From NCBI GenBank assembly GCA_003140705.1, contig PLKU01000089.1:5190-23723 (forward strand): a stretch of 18,534 nucleotides of DNA. Direction: 5' to 3'. Shown here piece after piece: positions 16,800 to 18,534 of this stretch. Position 1 is the stretch's first letter. The number at the start of each line of letters is the position of its first letter. Origin of the DNA: Acidobacteriaceae bacterium. Lineage in GTDB: Bacteria > Acidobacteriota > Terriglobia > Terriglobales > Acidobacteriaceae. The translations under genes and the position numbers were made by a program. The notes beneath the pieces were generated by a model. The model did not search any database, was not told where the DNA came from, and saw only the letters and a program-made list of their open reading frames with translations.

Positions 16800-17690
16800 A
16801 TGGCTGAGTTCACGACGCTTATCAGCGGGCTGTCATTCTCCGAGTGCCCACGTTGGCGCGACGGGCGACTCTACATCTCAGACTTCTACACGCACCGCGT
16901 GCTTGCCGTGGGAATGGACGGCGTGGCGGAGACTATTGCCCACGTGCCAGGACAACCCGCCGGGCTTGGATTTCTGCCAGACGGGCGGATGCTGATCGTG
17001 TCCATGCGCGACCGCAAAGTGATGCGGCGCGAGTTCGACGGGGTGCTCGTGGTACATGCCGATCTGTCTGAACTTGCCCCTTGGCATCTGAACGACATGC
17101 TTGTGGACCACGATGGCCGGGCATGGGTTGGGAATTTTGGATTCGACCTGATGAGCGGCGCGGAAGTCCGATCGACAGTGCTGATCTGCGTTGAACCAGA
17201 TGGAACAGCCAAAATAGCGGCAGACGGATTGGGATTTCCAAATGGAATGGTATTGACACCGGATGGTGGGACACTGATTGTTGCGGAATCGATAATGAAC
17301 CGGTTGAGCGCATTCGACGTTGCCCTCAGTTCGCTGGGCGAGCGCCGCACCTGGGCTGCTTTTGGCGATCCTCCCACCTCGAAGAACGTGAGCGAGATTT
17401 TCGCTCAGGTGGAGGTGACCGCCGACGGAATCTGCCTGGACGCGGAGGGAGCTGTCTGGGTGGCCGATGTGACGCATGGCCAGCTGATCCGCGTGGCCGA
17501 GGGCGGCGCCATCCTGGAAGAACTGAAGACAAATGGATTGGGCGCGTTCGCCTGCATGCTGGGCGGTCATGATGGGCACACTCTGTTTGCCTGCGTTGCG
17601 CCTAGCTTCCACGAGACCGAGGCGTCCATACACCATCGTGCTTCAATCCTGATGACAAGGGTTCAAGCACCACACGCTGGCCTGCCTTAA
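16800..17690 (+). CDS. SMP-30/gluconolactonase/LRE-like beta-propeller hydrolase
   Basis: A 296-residue protein of the SMP-30/gluconolactonase family (calcium-dependent six-bladed propellers that hydrolyse sugar lactones or related esters). The metal-binding set is present: E15 in FSECPRW, N98 in WHLNDM, N148 in GFPNGM and D209 in TADGICLD. Length and spacing match the family. DGRLYISDFYTHRV and GAVWVADVTHGQLIRV are typical blade sequences. There is no signal peptide, so it is cytosolic. The ATG at 16800 lacks a close Shine-Dalgarno; the G-run at 16779-16783 is about 16 bases away. It follows the exporter gene by 121 bases, with an inverted repeat between, so it may have its own promoter. The physiological substrate cannot be told from sequence. 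Confidence 0.88.
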   Translation: MAEFTTLISGLSFSECPRWRDGRLYISDFYTHRVLAVGMDGVAETIAHVPGQPAGLGFLPDGRMLIVSMRDRKVMRREFDGVLVVHADLSELAPWHLNDMLVDHDGRAWVGNFGFDLMSGAEVRSTVLICVEPDGTAKIAADGLGFPNGMVLTPDGGTLIVAESIMNRLSAFDVALSSLGERRTWAAFGDPPTSKNVSEIFAQVEVTADGICLDAEGAVWVADVTHGQLIRVAEGGAILEELKTNGLGAFACMLGGHDGHTLFACVAPSFHETEASIHHRASILMTRVQAPHAGLP

Positions 17691-17854
17691 GGGCGACAAG
17701 GCGGCAGCCTCTCCATTCCCTGATCGGAAACTGTCAGCGTGAGCCACTACTGATCGAGTCCCAGTTCTCAAAATCGGAGCAGGGATACCCGCAATTCCCT
17801 TCCCCCTCCAATCTGGCCTAACCGCGACCCCAAAAGTCGTGTCTAGTGCACTGC

Positions 17855-18127
17855 ATGGGCAAGAACGACCACGAGGCGATCCATGCAGAACTCGATGGAG
17901 ATAAAGAGGCCTATGGGGCACTCGTTCTGCGCCATAGCCATAGTCTTTTTCGGGTCGCTTTTCGCGTAACCGGCAATGAGGCGGATGCGGACGATGTGGT
18001 CAAGGAGGCGTTCCTGCGTGGATATAGAATGCTGGAAAGCTTCGAATCCCGGTCGAATTTCGGCACATGGTCTGCGGCGAGAGCACAGGGCTTGTCCAGT
18101 GTCGCAGCACAGAAGCCGGCAAACTAA
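17855..18127 (+). pseudogene. Truncated ECF-type sigma factor (region 2 only)
   Basis: A 90-residue frame from ATG 17855; an in-frame GTG at 17846 would add three residues. Residues 1-72 match sigma-70/ECF region 2: EAYGALVLRHSHSLFRVAFRVTGNEADADDVV, EAFLRGYRMLESFESRSNFGTW. The usual DVVQEAF reads DVVKEAF. Immediately after FGTW, where 'LYRIA.N...D' helix 2.4 should follow, the sequence turns into SAARAQGLSSVAAQKPAN and stops. Helix 2.4, the linker and the whole of region 4 (-35 recognition) are gone: about 90 residues instead of about 180-200. No sigma-like sequence continues in the other frames before the aldolase terminator, so this looks like a deletion remnant, not a simple frameshift. 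It has no clear ribosome binding site. Confidence 0.65.
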
Positions 18128-18182
18128 GGGCGGCGTCTCAGCCATGCTTCGCTGGATCTTGAAAAATGGCTGGAAACATGAA

Positions 18183-18216
18183 AAAGGACCACCCCGCAAA
18201 TGCGAAGTGGCCCTTT
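18183..18216 (-). terminator. Intrinsic terminator of the class II aldolase gene
   Basis: Reading on the - strand, AAAGGGCCAC pairs with GTGGTCCTTT (10 pairs, one G-U) around a 14-base loop that can itself form CGC/GCG. It is followed by TTC, so the closing T-run is TTTTT. It starts 24 bases after the aldolase stop. On the + strand the same stem has an A/C mismatch, which marks the - strand as the functional direction. Confidence 0.8.
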
Positions 18217-18240
18217 CTGGTTTGATACTCGCGGCCGAAG

Positions 18241-18534
18241 TTACTTGGCCGCGACGAGGGGCTGAGTGGTAAGGCTGCCGTCAGCGTAGCCCTTGGCGAT
18301 CTCGGTGATCGGGATGGGGCTGTAGTCGCCGGCGTGTCCTGCCTGGCCGAACTGGGTCATGCGCAGGGCAACGACCTTGTGCATGGCGTCGCGGGCAGGC
18401 TTCATATAGTCGCGCGGATCGAACTTCTCCGGCTGCGTCCATAAAACCTTGCGAATGGCGCCTGTGATGGCGAGGCGGTTATCGGTGTCCACGTTGATCT
18501 TGCGGACTCCGTTGCGGATGCCGAGCTGAATCTC
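18241..18534 (-). CDS. fba: Class II fructose-bisphosphate aldolase, C-terminal part (5' end outside window)
   Basis: The last 97 residues of a class II (zinc-dependent) fructose-1,6-bisphosphate aldolase, which cleaves or forms FBP from dihydroxyacetone phosphate and glyceraldehyde 3-phosphate in glycolysis, gluconeogenesis or the Calvin cycle. The frame is open to the window edge. The conserved block GVRKINVDTDNRLAITGAIR contains the Asn and Asp of the NVDTD motif that line the substrate pocket. EKFDPRDYMKPARDAM and RMTQFGQAGHAG are typical of the longer Cbb-type aldolases. The stop TAA is at 18241-18243, with a clear terminator just beyond. The catalytic Asp and zinc-binding histidines lie in the missing part. 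Nothing in view links it functionally to the sigma remnant. Confidence 0.94.
   Translation of the reverse strand, partial: EIQLGIRNGVRKINVDTDNRLAITGAIRKVLWTQPEKFDPRDYMKPARDAMHKVVALRMTQFGQAGHAGDYSPIPITEIAKGYADGSLTTQPLVAAK

Noticed and set aside
16878..17636. A 252-codon open frame on the - strand
   Set aside because: It is antisense to the SMP-30 gene, with shadow-type composition and no motif.
18139..18172. CAGCCAT and ATGGCTG inverted repeat after the sigma remnant
   Set aside because: Seven bases with a 20-base loop and no T-run; the nearby 10-pair hairpin at 18183-18216 is the convincing terminator.
1..18534. tRNA, rRNA, CRISPR array, insertion sequence or prophage
   Set aside because: I looked for cloverleaf-like, regularly repeated, transposase or integrase sequences and found none.

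Overview
The window reads as chromosomal DNA of a free-living, moderately GC-rich bacterium. The combination of a GlgE operon with a TreS-maltokinase fusion, a tandem DUF507 pair, a Cbb-type class II aldolase, and GC-rich palindromes and 'ggaatcaggg'-type short repeats fits Acidobacteriota (Terriglobia-like) best. That taxonomic call is inference; there is no rRNA, tRNA, phage, insertion sequence or CRISPR array in view.

Region 1 (1-7856, + strand) is a probable four-gene operon: glgE (5' end outside the window), a fused trehalose synthase-maltokinase (treS-mak), a protein resembling GT81/GT2-type sugar transferases but with a degraded metal-binding motif, and a five-helix membrane protein of the mechanosensitive-channel-like TM-helix type. 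Region 2 (7853-12276, - strand) is a treY-treZ operon that meets region 1 tail to tail; the two final genes share a TTAA that supplies both stop codons. Together these enzymes close a loop. TreY and TreZ release trehalose from alpha-1,4-glucan. TreS isomerises it to maltose, Mak phosphorylates maltose to maltose 1-phosphate, and GlgE adds the maltosyl unit back to glucan. No branching enzyme (glgB) or debranching enzyme (treX/glgX) lies in the window.

Region 3 (12277-13257) is a 430-base gap without a convincing gene, then two overlapping DUF507 genes on the - strand. Region 4 (13258-14552) holds a membrane-anchored zinc-ribbon protein (+) converging on a small conserved-looking protein of unknown function (-), with a strong GC hairpin between them. 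Region 5 (14678-17690, + strand) has a fused ABC exporter half-transporter followed by an SMP-30/gluconolactonase-family beta-propeller. Region 6 (17691-18534) holds a truncated ECF sigma factor remnant (+) and the 3' end of a class II fructose-bisphosphate aldolase (-) with a clear intrinsic terminator.

The most interesting points are the sugar-transferase-like protein with a lost DXD motif and the membrane protein, both carried inside a GlgE operon; the roughly 110-residue palindrome-bearing insert in the maltokinase half of the fusion; and the face-to-face arrangement of glucan-to-trehalose and trehalose-to-glucan operons. I saw no wholly new system that I could defend.
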